From JAQUBU01 sp036677685 (lineage in GTDB: Bacteria > Bacillota > Syntrophomonadia > Syntrophomonadales > Syntrophomonadaceae): a stretch of 19,333 bases of DNA. Where the stretch lies: assembly GCA_036677685.1 (NCBI GenBank), contig JAVBWA010000018.1, positions 1 to 19,333 of the forward strand, written 5' to 3'. A model generated the notes under the pieces. The model worked only from the letters and a program-made list of their open reading frames with translations, had not been told where the DNA came from and searched no databases. Every line of letters starts with the position of its first letter. Positions within the stretch are counted from its first letter, which is position 1. The position numbers and the translations under genes were made by a program. Shown piece after piece: positions 7,153-15,979 of the stretch.

Positions 7153-8292
7153 TTAGCGAAGCAGGTCGGTAGAAGATATAAGCCGCTGGATCTCATTTAC
7201 GCCCTCGTAGATCTCGGTCAGCTTGGCATCGCGGAAGATGCGCTCGATGGGGAACTCGGTTGTATAGCTGTAAGCTCCCATGACCTGCATGGCTTTGCTG
7301 GCTACCCGGTGACATGCCTCGGAAGTAAACAACCTGGTTCTGGCAGCATCGGCGGCCAGTTCTTTGCCTTCCGAGGCCTTGAATGCGGTGGCCAGAACTA
7401 TCTGGTGTCCAACCATAACATCGGTGGCCATGTCGCCAATTAAAGACTGGATGGTCGGGAAATTGGCGATGGGCTTGCCGCGCTGTACCCGCTCCTTGGA
7501 GTATTGGACCGCCGCTTCCAGGGCGGCCTGGGCCATACCGACGGCTTGAGCGCAGACCGAGAGTTTGCCGATCTGGGTTGAACCTAAGAGCACCTGGAAC
7601 CCCTTGCCCCGCATTTCTTCGCCGCCGGTGGTGTTTTCATAGGGCACCCGGACATTGTCCAGGACCACATCACAGACTTCCAGTCCGTGCATGCCCATCT
7701 TGTCATAAATCCTCGGGGTGGAATATCCCGGGAGGCCTTTAGGCATTAGTATGTTGGTGCATTTGCCTCCCATTTCGACGTCCTTGCAGAATATACCCAT
7801 TAACCCCGGCAGGGATGCATTGGTAATGAAGTTCTTTTCCCCGTTGATGACCCATTCATCTCCGTCGCGGACACAGGTGGTGCGCAGCGCATTCGGGTCG
7901 GAACCGGTTGATGGCTCGGTAAAAGCGAAACTGCCGATCCCATCGCCATTAAGGTGTTCCGGCAGGAATTTTATCTTCTGCTCTTCGGTGGCGAATTTCA
8001 TGATATTGGCTCCCAGCATGCCATTGACCGAAATTGTACAGGCAGTTGAACAATATATCCTGGACATCTCGATCTGCATAATAGCATACTCAACATAGGT
8101 GTTTCCTGAGCCGCCGTACTTCTCCGGGTATTGGATGCCGCACCAGCCCAGGTCCTTGATCTTTTTAATCAGGTCCATGGGTGTTCTCTTTTCCGTTTCC
8201 ATCCATTTGACCATTGGAGCAATCTCATTTTCGGAAAACTTCCTCACCGCGTCCTTCAACATAAGCTGTTCTTTGGTATAATTGAAATCCAT
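7153..8292 (-). CDS. Acyl-CoA dehydrogenase (short/medium-chain type)
   Basis: At 379 residues this is a standard soluble flavoprotein acyl-CoA dehydrogenase, catalysing alpha,beta-dehydrogenation of a fatty acyl-CoA and passing electrons to electron-transfer flavoprotein. Signatures are FAFTEPSTGSDPNAL (122-136) at the FAD/substrate site, WVINGEKNFITNA, RVQRGKPIANFPTIQ, and IYEGVNEIQR near the end, where Glu363 is in the position of the catalytic base. MQVMGAYSYTTEFPIERIFRD is the flavin-contact segment. The chain-length preference cannot be read from sequence alone; butyryl-CoA or a short branched substrate is plausible. A run of six Gs in GAGGGGGG lies 9 bases before the ATG. It is flanked by a terminator and a long upstream gap, so it appears to be a single-gene unit with no etfAB beside it. 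Confidence 0.95.
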   Translation of the reverse strand: MDFNYTKEQLMLKDAVRKFSENEIAPMVKWMETEKRTPMDLIKKIKDLGWCGIQYPEKYGGSGNTYVEYAIMQIEMSRIYCSTACTISVNGMLGANIMKFATEEQKIKFLPEHLNGDGIGSFAFTEPSTGSDPNALRTTCVRDGDEWVINGEKNFITNASLPGLMGIFCKDVEMGGKCTNILMPKGLPGYSTPRIYDKMGMHGLEVCDVVLDNVRVPYENTTGGEEMRGKGFQVLLGSTQIGKLSVCAQAVGMAQAALEAAVQYSKERVQRGKPIANFPTIQSLIGDMATDVMVGHQIVLATAFKASEGKELAADAARTRLFTSEACHRVASKAMQVMGAYSYTTEFPIERIFRDAKLTEIYEGVNEIQRLISSTDLLR

Positions 8293-8929
8293 TTATGTAA
8301 CCCCCCTCTTTCTTCTCTATATTCCCTTTGCTGTTTGTCTTAACATCATTCCTACCGGCTAAGTTCAAAACTGAATTGGCCCAAATGATCTATTGCTTAA
8401 CTAAAATCTATAAATCCCCCCTTCTTAGAAAATTGTAAAGCTACCTTGCAAAGCTATTGTTTCCTTCAAAGTTCCCCGGCTCCGCTATAATTAAGAATCA
8501 ATTTCATTTCGAGCAGCTTCTATTGCATGACAGGTATTGGGTAGGCATGGAGAGAGGCGAAATTTGGTAGCAGCCTATTAATGCTTTTATATACTAAATA
8601 CAAACTGAATGCTAGTGTTTAATAGCAAAATAAAATTAAAAAGAGGTAATGACATATTCAGACACCCCTGATTGGAGGGCGTATATTTTCAACGAGGAGG
8701 GGATTGCAAATTGGATCAGAACCAAACCGCAGGTTATTTTTCAACTGAAATCTTTTGACTATGGTTTCCATGGATTTTAAATAGTATTTTCGTGGACGCG
8801 TGGGGATGTATGAGGTATTCTTATTAGTGGAGTTCTAGCAAGAACATTTCTTCACCTTATTTAGAAGAATTAATTATTTTACACAACAACATGGCAGTTT
8901 AAAATCAAAGCAAGGGGGCTTGGATTTTT
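8293..8929. other. Long intergenic region between divergent genes
   Basis: About 640 bases separate the acyl-CoA dehydrogenase from the PurF paralogue. It should hold both promoters, but no convincing -35/-10 or sigma-54 (GG-N10-GC) site was found. The first half is AT-rich with no recognisable signal. The second half contains a short frame at 8649-8780, described separately, and a stretch after it with scattered stops that reads partly protein-like (PYLEELIILHNN at about 8855-8890). It may be the remains of a decayed gene. No known riboswitch motif was recognised. Confidence 0.4.
8649..8780 (+). CDS. Small open frame, 43 residues, possible decayed gene start
   Basis: An ATG at 8649 opens a frame reading MTYSDTPDWRAYIFNEEG and so on to FDYGFHGF before TAA. 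Composition is protein-like (many aromatics, balanced charge). GAGGT lies very close to the ATG (2 bases), which is poor spacing. The run of G-rich codons for NEEG also creates a GAGGAGGGG site in front of a TTG at 8711, which opens a 15-codon frame (MDQNQTAGYF...) in another phase. One of these could act as a leader peptide for the downstream gene. I recognise neither product. Confidence 0.25.
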   Translation: MTYSDTPDWRAYIFNEEGIANWIRTKPQVIFQLKSFDYGFHGF

Positions 8930-10330
8930 GTGAGTGGATTTTTTGGTGTGGTTTCCAAGGAAGATTGTGTTAAGGATGTGTATTTTGGTACGGATTATCA
9001 CTCGCACCTAGGAACCAGCAGGGGCGGAATTGCAGTTTGGAGCGGAAAAAGTTTTAACAGTAAAATACACAATATTGAAAATACTCAGTTCCGGGCCAAA
9101 TTTGAAGTCGATCTCCCGGAGTTAAAAGGCAATATGGGCATAGGGTGCATCAGTGATATTGAACCACAGCCATTAACGGTGCGTTCACACCTGGGCCAAT
9201 ATGCAATTAGTACAGTAGGGAAAATCAATAACTTGTATGAAATAGCCGATCAAGCATTTACCAACCGGAATATGCATTTCCTGGAAACGAGCAAGGGTAC
9301 CATTAATCCTACCGAGCTTGTATCGGTGATTATAGATCAGGAAAATTCTTTCAAGGATGGTTTGTTAAAAGCGCAGGACTTGATTGAGGGTTCCTGCTCG
9401 ATTCTGCTTTTAACCTCCCAGGGTATTTATGCTTCAAGGGATAAGCTGGGCCGGACACCTTTAATTGTGGGTGAAAAAGAAGGTTCATACTGCGTTTCCT
9501 TTGAATCCTGTACATTTACCAACCTTGGGTATAATTTCAAATATGAGCTTGGCCCGGGAGAAATAATTCTTCTGACCCCGGATGGCATTGAGAGAATTGC
9601 TCCCCCCGGAGATAAAATGAAAATCTGCGCTTTTCTTTGGGTTTACTATGGTTACCCATCCTCAACCTACGAGGGAATGAATGTGGAAGTAATGCGTTAC
9701 CGAAATGGCGCGGCAATGGCCAAAAAAGATAATGTAGAAATCGATATGGTGGCGGGAATACCTGATTCCGGTGTCGGACATGCCATAGGTTACTCCAACC
9801 AATCCAAAATACCCTTTGGACGTCCTTTCATAAAATATACCCCAACCTGGGCAAGAAGCTTTATGCCGCAGGATCAGGAAATAAGAAATCTGGTGGCAAG
9901 AATGAAACTGATGCCCATTCCTGAACTGGTTTCCGGCAAACGACTACTATTTTGCGATGATTCAATTGTTCGCGGCACCCAGATGAGGGAAACGGTTAAT
10001 CTGTTATATAAGTGCAATGCCCGTGAAGTTCATATTCGATCAGCCTGCCCTCCTCTGGTATTCGGCTGCAAATATTTAAACTTCTCAACTTCGCGGTCCG
10101 AAATGGATCTGGCAGCCCGGCAGGCGATCATCGCACTGGAAGGGAAAGAACCGGATTCTTTTGAAGCATATTGTGATCCGGCCACTGAGAAATATAATTG
10201 TATGGTGAATTGCATCAGCAAACGACTCAACTTCTCAACCTTAAAATACCAGGATATTCATAGCATGCTTGACGCAATCGGCATAGATAAGGACAAAATC
10301 TGCACCTACTGCTGGAACGGGAAGGAGTAG
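8930..10330 (+). CDS. Amidophosphoribosyltransferase (PurF) paralogue with inactivated glutaminase domain and intact Fe-S and PRPP sites
   Basis: The 466-residue product aligns along its length with Fe-S-type PurF. The PRTase half is well kept: PRPP loop CDDSIVRGT at 342-350, flexible-loop region WARSFMPQDQEIRNLVARMKL, and VAGIPDSGVGHAIGY. All four [4Fe-4S] ligands have counterparts: Cys233 (KICAF), Cys380 (FGCKY), Cys458 and Cys461 (CTYC). The N-terminal domain has lost its chemistry. Ser2 stands where the nucleophilic Cys should be (SGFFG for CGVFG), the GHVRY arginine segment is missing (MGIGCIS), the HNGN motif is STVGKIN, and the SSDTE aspartate is Pro (INPTE). It should not hydrolyse glutamine; ammonia-dependent or other PRPP chemistry, or regulation, remains possible. 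The start is GTG, with GGGGG 11 bases before. A terminator follows, so it is probably monocistronic. Confidence 0.85.
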   Translation: MSGFFGVVSKEDCVKDVYFGTDYHSHLGTSRGGIAVWSGKSFNSKIHNIENTQFRAKFEVDLPELKGNMGIGCISDIEPQPLTVRSHLGQYAISTVGKINNLYEIADQAFTNRNMHFLETSKGTINPTELVSVIIDQENSFKDGLLKAQDLIEGSCSILLLTSQGIYASRDKLGRTPLIVGEKEGSYCVSFESCTFTNLGYNFKYELGPGEIILLTPDGIERIAPPGDKMKICAFLWVYYGYPSSTYEGMNVEVMRYRNGAAMAKKDNVEIDMVAGIPDSGVGHAIGYSNQSKIPFGRPFIKYTPTWARSFMPQDQEIRNLVARMKLMPIPELVSGKRLLFCDDSIVRGTQMRETVNLLYKCNAREVHIRSACPPLVFGCKYLNFSTSRSEMDLAARQAIIALEGKEPDSFEAYCDPATEKYNCMVNCISKRLNFSTLKYQDIHSMLDAIGIDKDKICTYCWNGKE

Positions 10331-10644
10331 CAAATCCCCGGTATTATTCTTGATTAACCGGTATATAAGATAATTAACTGTTTCAAAAGCAAAATCAATG
10401 CCTAAGAACAATCCCATATAGTTTCTAAAAGATTTACTCCCCTCTAGCAGGTGGTTCTAATCCCAAATCTGCAGGAGGGGGTTTTTATGTTTTAATGGAA
10501 GCAAGTTTGGTATTTAAGGTTAATAATTCAAATATGTTAGCAAAATTTGCATAAATGCACTGGGAATGGTATTCGATAAAATGTTACAATATCTTTATCT
10601 AAGAGTGCGAAAACACAGAATATTTTATTGAGAGGGGAGACAAA
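10331..10644. other. Intergenic region upstream of the ABC importer
   Basis: These 314 bases contain the terminator at 10439-10486 and presumably the importer promoter. TTGCAT (10547-10552) and TATTCG (10570-10575) have 17-base spacing but a poor -10; TACAAT at 10585-10590 is a better -10 without a -35. No riboswitch or T-box signature was seen. Confidence 0.4.
10439..10486 (+). terminator. Intrinsic terminator of the PurF paralogue gene
   Basis: CCCCTC plus GCAG pair with CTGC plus GAGGGG across an 18-base loop, with a T.G and an A.A interruption, and GTTTTT follows directly. It lies about 110 bp after the PurF-like stop codon and separates it from the importer operon. Confidence 0.75.
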
Positions 10645-11472
10645 ATGAAGAAAATTGTAAAACTAGGAATATGCGCAGTCCTGATGATGGCTCTGTGCAT
10701 GAGCATTGTGGGCTGCAGTAAAAGCGAGTCCGGTGAATTAAAGGTGGGCATGGAATGCGGCTATCCTCCATTTAACTGGACCCAACTGGACGACTCGAAT
10801 GGTGCGGTTCCCATTGAAGGCAGCAAGGAATTTGCCGGTGGCTACGATGTTGAAATTGCCAAACAACTGGCTGAGGGAATGGGTAAAAAGCTGGTTATTG
10901 TTAAAACCAAGTGGGACGGCTTGACCCCTGCGGTACAGTCCGGGACCATTGATGCCATTATTGCCGGAATGTCTCCAACTGCCGAGCGGAAGAAGACTAT
11001 CGATTTTTCTGACAACTATTACAGCTCTGATCTGGTTATTGTTGTCCAGAAGGGGTCGAAATACGAGAAAGCTACGAGCATCAAGGATTTCTCCGGAGCT
11101 AAAATCACCGCCCAGCAAAATACTTTCCACTATACGGTTGTCGACCAGATCCCCAATGTGAAAAAACAAACCGCCATGAGCGATTTCCCGGCGATGCGGG
11201 TAGCCTTGGAATCCGGTATCATTGACGGCTATGTCTCGGAAAAGCCTGAAGGGGTTTCGGCTACTACTGCCAATGCCAAATTTGGTATGGCTGAGTTTGC
11301 AGAAGGCAAGGGCTTTAAATTTACCGCTGATGATATAGCTATTGCAGTCGGCATCAAAAAAGGCAACACTGAACTGACGGAGAACATTAACAAGATATTG
11401 CCCGGCATATCACAGGAACAACGTGATGAGCTAATGAAAAATGCTATTTTGAACCAGCCTGTCGCGAAATAA
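10645..11472 (+). CDS. Amino acid ABC transporter substrate-binding lipoprotein (SBP_bac_3)
   Basis: The 275-residue product has a lipoprotein signal: MKK tip, hydrophobic core and lipobox SIVGC, with Cys24 as the lipidation site, so the mature protein is anchored outside the membrane. The family-3 fold is shown by LKVGMECGYPPFNWTQ, GGYDVEIAKQLAEGMGKKL, GTIDAIIAGMSPTAERKKTIDFSD and VALESGIIDGYVSEKP. Family members bind polar or basic amino acids (Gln, Arg, Lys, His, cystine); the exact ligand is not readable. A 15-residue stretch (DDSNGAVPIEGSKEF) between the first strand and GGYDVEIA is a longer loop than usual. GAGAGGGGAG precedes the ATG. It is the first gene of a three-gene importer operon, 28 bp before the permease. 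Confidence 0.93.
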   Translation: MKKIVKLGICAVLMMALCMSIVGCSKSESGELKVGMECGYPPFNWTQLDDSNGAVPIEGSKEFAGGYDVEIAKQLAEGMGKKLVIVKTKWDGLTPAVQSGTIDAIIAGMSPTAERKKTIDFSDNYYSSDLVIVVQKGSKYEKATSIKDFSGAKITAQQNTFHYTVVDQIPNVKKQTAMSDFPAMRVALESGIIDGYVSEKPEGVSATTANAKFGMAEFAEGKGFKFTADDIAIAVGIKKGNTELTENINKILPGISQEQRDELMKNAILNQPVAK

Positions 11473-11500
11473 ACGATATAGCTTATAGGAGTGTATTTAT

Positions 11501-12289
11501 TTGATGGCGGTGGATGCAAACAGTAGTTTTATTGCCTGGGTATTATATATTTTACACAATTACTGGCCCCTCTTTCTGAGAGGGGCCGAGGTTACCCTTA
11601 TAATCTCGCTGAGCGGAACGATTATAGGTTTTGCCATTGGTATAATAATCGGTATCATCCGCACCATTCCCGTTGCTCACAATACCCATCCTTTTAAAAA
11701 ATTCGTCCTGAAGATAATTGATTTTATATTGCTCTGCTATATAGAAGTATTTCGCGGCACTCCTATGATGGTACAGGCTATGGTTATTTTTTATGGAGCC
11801 GCAATGGTTTATGGTATACGTATGCCCCCGATTTTTGCCGGTGTGTTTATTGTTTCCATAAATACCGGGGCTTATATGGCGGAAATTGTCCGTGGCGGCA
11901 TTATTTCCATAGACAGTGGCCAGTTTGAAGCAGCTCATGCCATAGGTATGACTCATACCCAAACCATGACCGGTATTGTCTTGCCTCAAGCCATTCGCAA
12001 TATTCTGCCAGCCTTAAGCAATGAGTTTATTATTAATATTAAAGACACTTCGGTGCTTAATGTTATCGGGGTTACCGAACTTTATTTCCAGTCTAATTCG
12101 GCGGCAGGCAATAACTTCCGCTACTTCCAAGTATTTTTGATTACCTGTATAATTTATTTCATAATGACATTTACCATAACACGCATACTCAGATATTTTG
12201 AAACCAGATTGGATGGTCCATCGGTTTATACCATCCATGGGTCGCAAACGATACCGGAGGCAGAAATCAAGATTATGACAGGGAGTTAG
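11501..12289 (+). CDS. Amino acid ABC transporter permease (HisM/GlnP family)
   Basis: The 262-residue membrane protein has hydrophobic segments at about 35-60, 75-100, 105-125 and 210-235. The permease EAA loop is seen as FEAAHAIGMTHTQTMTGIVLPQAIRNILPALSNEF, where EAA-x3-G contacts the ATPase. FRGTPMMVQAMVIFYG is the typical family segment before it. It forms the membrane channel, probably as a homodimer since no second permease gene is present. The start is uncertain: TTG at 11501 is 9 bases after AGGAG, while ATG at 11504 is 12 bases after it; the two differ by one residue. The C-terminus ends in a polar tail. It overlaps nothing and is followed 4 bp later by the ATPase. Confidence 0.93.
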   Translation: MMAVDANSSFIAWVLYILHNYWPLFLRGAEVTLIISLSGTIIGFAIGIIIGIIRTIPVAHNTHPFKKFVLKIIDFILLCYIEVFRGTPMMVQAMVIFYGAAMVYGIRMPPIFAGVFIVSINTGAYMAEIVRGGIISIDSGQFEAAHAIGMTHTQTMTGIVLPQAIRNILPALSNEFIINIKDTSVLNVIGVTELYFQSNSAAGNNFRYFQVFLITCIIYFIMTFTITRILRYFETRLDGPSVYTIHGSQTIPEAEIKIMTGS

Positions 12290-12293
12290 AATA

Positions 12294-13031
12294 ATGGAAA
12301 AAATTATTGAAATAAGCCATCTGCAGAAAAGTTTCGGAACTAATCAAGTATTGAAAGATATTAATTTCTCAGTTGGCAAAGGCGAAGTAGTTTGTATAAT
12401 CGGCTCCAGTGGTTCAGGAAAATCAACCCTGTTACGCTGCCTCAATCTTTTGGAGCTTCCGTCCTGTGGAGAAGTGGTATATCATGGGCAAAACATTCTG
12501 GAGCAGAAAATGTCCAATGCCGTATATAGAGCCAAGATGGGGATGGTCTTTCAGCAGTTCAATCTCTTCAAAAATCTAACTGTATTGGATAACTGTGTTA
12601 TTGGACAGGTTAAGGTATTAAAAAAGAATACTGAAGCTGCGAAAAGAACGGCCATGGATTACCTGGAACTGGTGGGTATGTCACAGTTTATCAATGCCAA
12701 GCCCCACCAAATATCGGGCGGGCAAAAACAGCGTGTCGCTATTGCCCGGGCGCTTTCCATGGAACCTGAAGCATTACTGTTCGATGAGCCTACAAGTGCA
12801 CTTGACCCCGAAATGGTGGGCGAAGTGCTCAAAGTAATGAAGGATTTAGCCAAAAGCGGCTTGACTATGCTGGTTGTTACCCATGAAATGGCCTTTGCCC
12901 GTGATGTAGCCAACCGGGTTGTATTTATGGATAGTGGCATCATTGTCGAAGACGATATTCCCGATGTAGTGTTTAATAACCCCAGTAATGAAAGAACTCG
13001 CATTTTTCTTAAGAGAATTCTAGAGAATTAA
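12294..13031 (+). CDS. Amino acid ABC transporter ATP-binding protein (GlnQ/HisP family)
   Basis: The 245-residue product has every ABC ATPase motif: Walker A GSSGSGKST at 37-45, Q-loop Gln87 in VFQQFNLF, signature SGGQKQR at 141-147, Walker B LLFDEPT at 161-167, D-loop SALDPE, and the switch His in VVTHEMAFARDVANRV. VFQQFNLFKNLTVLDN and the RTRIFLKRIL end are typical of polar amino acid importers. It powers uptake through the permease encoded 4 bp upstream and faces the cytoplasm. GGGAG lies 8 bases before the ATG. No clear terminator was found in the 137 bp after it, so some read-through into the glycosyltransferase gene is possible. Confidence 0.95.
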   Translation: MEKIIEISHLQKSFGTNQVLKDINFSVGKGEVVCIIGSSGSGKSTLLRCLNLLELPSCGEVVYHGQNILEQKMSNAVYRAKMGMVFQQFNLFKNLTVLDNCVIGQVKVLKKNTEAAKRTAMDYLELVGMSQFINAKPHQISGGQKQRVAIARALSMEPEALLFDEPTSALDPEMVGEVLKVMKDLAKSGLTMLVVTHEMAFARDVANRVVFMDSGIIVEDDIPDVVFNNPSNERTRIFLKRILEN

Positions 13032-13168
13032 AAGCCCGCAACCTTTGATCTATCCGAAAAATATCCCTCCCAATGTTTTTCATGTTTAAGGAAAAAACAA
13101 TACCCCCAAGCGCCCAAACTATTCGTATATCCCGTTTAAATCCCTAAAAGGCCGGGAATATTAGCTGT

Positions 13169-15973
13169 ATGGCTAATATATTTAAGCAGCTGACAAGATT
13201 TGGCTTTACAGGTATTCTTAATACCTGTATTGATTATGGTATTTTTAATATACTGGTTGCAAACACCGGTATAAATAGCGGATGGCGATTGGGTCTGATA
13301 AACCTTTTGGCGGTTGGGACGGCGGCAGCCAACAGTTATTTTATGAACCGGAAGTGGACGTTTTCGTCCCGGGATGATAACATTCCCGGGGAACTCACCC
13401 GGTTTACGCTGGTTACCGGGTTGGGGATGATTATTAACAGCTTGCTGGTGGTTACGGTATCGGGTTTGGCCTCGGAACTGCCGGTACCACTATTTGTTAT
13501 TTTGAATGCCGGCAAACTGCTGGGGGCACTATTCTCGGCCATTTGGAACTTTGTGCTTTATCGCCAGTGGGTTTTTAGTTCTGGAAGACAAGCCCCGGTA
13601 ATACCTATAATTGAAGATGAAGTCCAAAAAGATTTGTTAAGCATTATTATTCCCGCTTACAATGAAGCTGCCCGCCTTCCCCGGCGCCTGCAGCACTTAG
13701 CAGCTGCACTGGGCGGGCGTTTTCCGCTGGAAATCCTGGTGGTTGATGACGGCAGTGTGGACCGGACCCGCCAAATAGCTGAAGATATCGCTTGGCAATA
13801 TCCATTTATTCGGGTTTTAAGCCACCAAAGAAATCAGGGAAAAGGCGCGGCAGTACGGACCGGGGTAATGGCTGCTCGTGGGGAATATATAGTTTTTGTT
13901 GATGCTGATGATAGTTTTTCCTCGGAGCATATAGAAAAACTATTTGCAAAGCTCCGGGCAGGCCACCGGGTTGTAATTGGCAAACGAAGCTGTTCGCAGG
14001 GTGAGAGAGTTATTGGCGAATCTTCATTACGCCATTTTCAAGGCAGATCATTCAATATTTTGGTGCAGGTATTGCTGCTGCCCGGCATTAAAGACACGCA
14101 ATGCGGGATTAAAGGATTTCACCGCCAGTTAGCCCGGCAGATATTTCCCCGGCAGCGTGTGGCCCGTTTTGCCTTTGATGTAGAGCTTCTTTCCCTGGCG
14201 CGAATGCTTGATGCAGATATCTATGAATTGCCGCTGCAGGTTCAGGATTGTCAGGGTTCAACGGTTCATCCTATTTTCGCTCCGTTGCAGATGGCTTGGG
14301 ATCTAGGAAGGATTAAGGCAGCCATGATTTTCAATCTTTATCAATTGAACAAACCGAAACCATGGCTGTCATTGGCTGCCGGAATGGGGCTGTTTTTGAC
14401 AGCTTTGGCGGTGCGTCTGCCCTGGCTATGGCTGGTGCCTCGCTATATCGATGAACTGAAGGAAGTAAAACTTGCTTATGCCATTTATGCTGGTCAGGCA
14501 TTGCCCCTGCATAATGCAGCTCATGACATGGGTGCCCTGCACAATTATATTTTGGCAGCTATTTTTAAACTTTTTGGCCCCAACATCTATTGGCCGCGCT
14601 TATATGTGGCCATAACCGGAGCCTTGACGGTGGTTCTGGTTTACCGTCTGGGTTTACTGCTTTTTGACCGCTGGACGGCTCTGCTGGCTGCTGGTTTCTT
14701 GTTGACCAGCGGCATGCATATCATGGTCAATCACATGGCCTGGGGCAACTGTACTACGCCCTTTTTCTTTGTCATGGCGGTTATAGCCACAGAAAAGGCC
14801 CGCTTAAAGCAAAGTGGCCGCTGGCTGTTGGGGGCGGCCCTGCTCTGGGCAGCTACCCTGCAAACCCATTCTTCAGCCATTATTTATGTTCTGGTTGCCG
14901 TTCTATACATCTTATTCTCCGCTTACCGTTCTCAAGCAGGAATTGGCAGACGATGGTACTGGGGTGCTGCAGGATTATTTCTCGCAGGCTACGCCAACAT
15001 GATTTATTACAACATCAGCAGCCTGGGTGGCAGCCTGCGCTGGCTATCCAACAAAGCCTATGCCTTGGAGCAGGAGCCCGGTTTATGGTCTTTTATCAAA
15101 AATTTGGAGCAGATGACTATTGAGTTGCTGCGCAGCATCAGTTCCACTTATGCAGCACATCAGCATATCTGGCAATACCTAAATCATCCCATTTTTGTTC
15201 TGGCTCTTCTGCTTTTGCTGCTGGGATTTTGGGTAGCCTGGCAAAAACAGCAAAAACTTCTGATTTGGATGATACTGGGGGGCATGCTCACCATGCCCTG
15301 GATTAATCAGCGCTTTGTTTTTTATGTGACAACCAGGTATATAATGCCATTAATTATTTGTGCTTTGTTGCTGGTTGCTGTTGCAGTGGTCTATCTATTG
15401 CAAGCTGCCCGCGTTAAACTAAAAAACAGCAGATTCATCATTGCGCCGGTCAGTCTGCTCTTATGCCTGTTTATTATTATGCAGTTGCTTCCTTTCTATA
15501 ATTATTGCCGGCAGAATGACAGTACCAATCTTTCCAACCGCCTGGCTCTGCAAATTATGTCGGTTATCGACAGTTACGGGATGGATAAAACGCTGGTCTT
15601 GCTTGATGAAAACCTGCCTTTGGAAAACGCGCCTTTGCCCTATCTTTTAACGATAAACCAGCAGCAATACGGCTGGTTTAAAAGCAAGGAAACGGAAGCT
15701 GATCCTGGTACTTGGGATTTCGCCAAACTGCTGGGCCGATACGATGGGCAAAAGCTTCTAATAGTGATGAACCAGGACACCTATTTAAATAACCGGAGTC
15801 AAATTATAAACTTCCATAAACATTTATTCAAATCCCGGGTTGTGTTTCCGAGCGAAGCTAAAAAACAGCGTGTCATTTATTTAGTGGAAATAAATTCGCC
15901 ATCGCGAACGACCGCTGCAGATTCAAACAATCTAAAAACCTTGCCGGTTATGCAGCGAATTCCCGGTAATTAA
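13169..15973 (+). CDS. GtrA + GT2 (DPM1/DolP-mannosyltransferase-like) + GT39-like membrane glycosyltransferase fusion
   Basis: This 934-residue protein joins three modules. Residues 1-140 form a GtrA-like domain with four hydrophobic helices (FGFTGILNTCIDYGIFNIL, ANSYFMNRKWTFSS, LGALFSAIWNFVLYRQWVFSS). Residues 155-365 form a family-2 glycosyltransferase of the polyprenyl-phosphate type: SIIIPAYNEAARLP, VVDDGSVDRT, NQGKGAAVRTG, DADD at 245-248 and DTQCGIKGF. From about 398 a large membrane domain with about 11 helices begins RLPWLWLVPRYIDELKE, where the Asp-Glu pair (428-429) resembles the first-loop catalytic acid of ArnT/PMT-like (GT39/83) enzymes. Likely route: charge undecaprenyl phosphate with a sugar, move it across, and transfer it outside, perhaps to surface protein or cell wall. 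Target unknown. The ribosome binding site is weak. Confidence 0.85.
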   Translation: MANIFKQLTRFGFTGILNTCIDYGIFNILVANTGINSGWRLGLINLLAVGTAAANSYFMNRKWTFSSRDDNIPGELTRFTLVTGLGMIINSLLVVTVSGLASELPVPLFVILNAGKLLGALFSAIWNFVLYRQWVFSSGRQAPVIPIIEDEVQKDLLSIIIPAYNEAARLPRRLQHLAAALGGRFPLEILVVDDGSVDRTRQIAEDIAWQYPFIRVLSHQRNQGKGAAVRTGVMAARGEYIVFVDADDSFSSEHIEKLFAKLRAGHRVVIGKRSCSQGERVIGESSLRHFQGRSFNILVQVLLLPGIKDTQCGIKGFHRQLARQIFPRQRVARFAFDVELLSLARMLDADIYELPLQVQDCQGSTVHPIFAPLQMAWDLGRIKAAMIFNLYQLNKPKPWLSLAAGMGLFLTALAVRLPWLWLVPRYIDELKEVKLAYAIYAGQALPLHNAAHDMGALHNYILAAIFKLFGPNIYWPRLYVAITGALTVVLVYRLGLLLFDRWTALLAAGFLLTSGMHIMVNHMAWGNCTTPFFFVMAVIATEKARLKQSGRWLLGAALLWAATLQTHSSAIIYVLVAVLYILFSAYRSQAGIGRRWYWGAAGLFLAGYANMIYYNISSLGGSLRWLSNKAYALEQEPGLWSFIKNLEQMTIELLRSISSTYAAHQHIWQYLNHPIFVLALLLLLLGFWVAWQKQQKLLIWMILGGMLTMPWINQRFVFYVTTRYIMPLIICALLLVAVAVVYLLQAARVKLKNSRFIIAPVSLLLCLFIIMQLLPFYNYCRQNDSTNLSNRLALQIMSVIDSYGMDKTLVLLDENLPLENAPLPYLLTINQQQYGWFKSKETEADPGTWDFAKLLGRYDGQKLLIVMNQDTYLNNRSQIINFHKHLFKSRVVFPSEAKKQRVIYLVEINSPSRTTAADSNNLKTLPVMQRIPGN

Positions 15974-15979
15974 GCAGTT

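Noticed and set aside
8293..8929. Searched for a sigma-54 promoter (TGGCAC-N5-TTGC) that the activator could use for the acyl-CoA dehydrogenase at 7153-8292.
   Set aside because: No site with both GG and GC elements at the right spacing was found on either strand.
10331..10644. Considered a riboswitch or T-box leader for the amino acid importer.
   Set aside because: The only strong structure is the terminator hairpin close to the upstream gene; no T-box sequence or known aptamer motif is visible.
14814..15650. Short plus-strand frames inside the glycosyltransferase gene.
   Set aside because: Shadows of the 934-codon frame, which carries continuous domain signatures.
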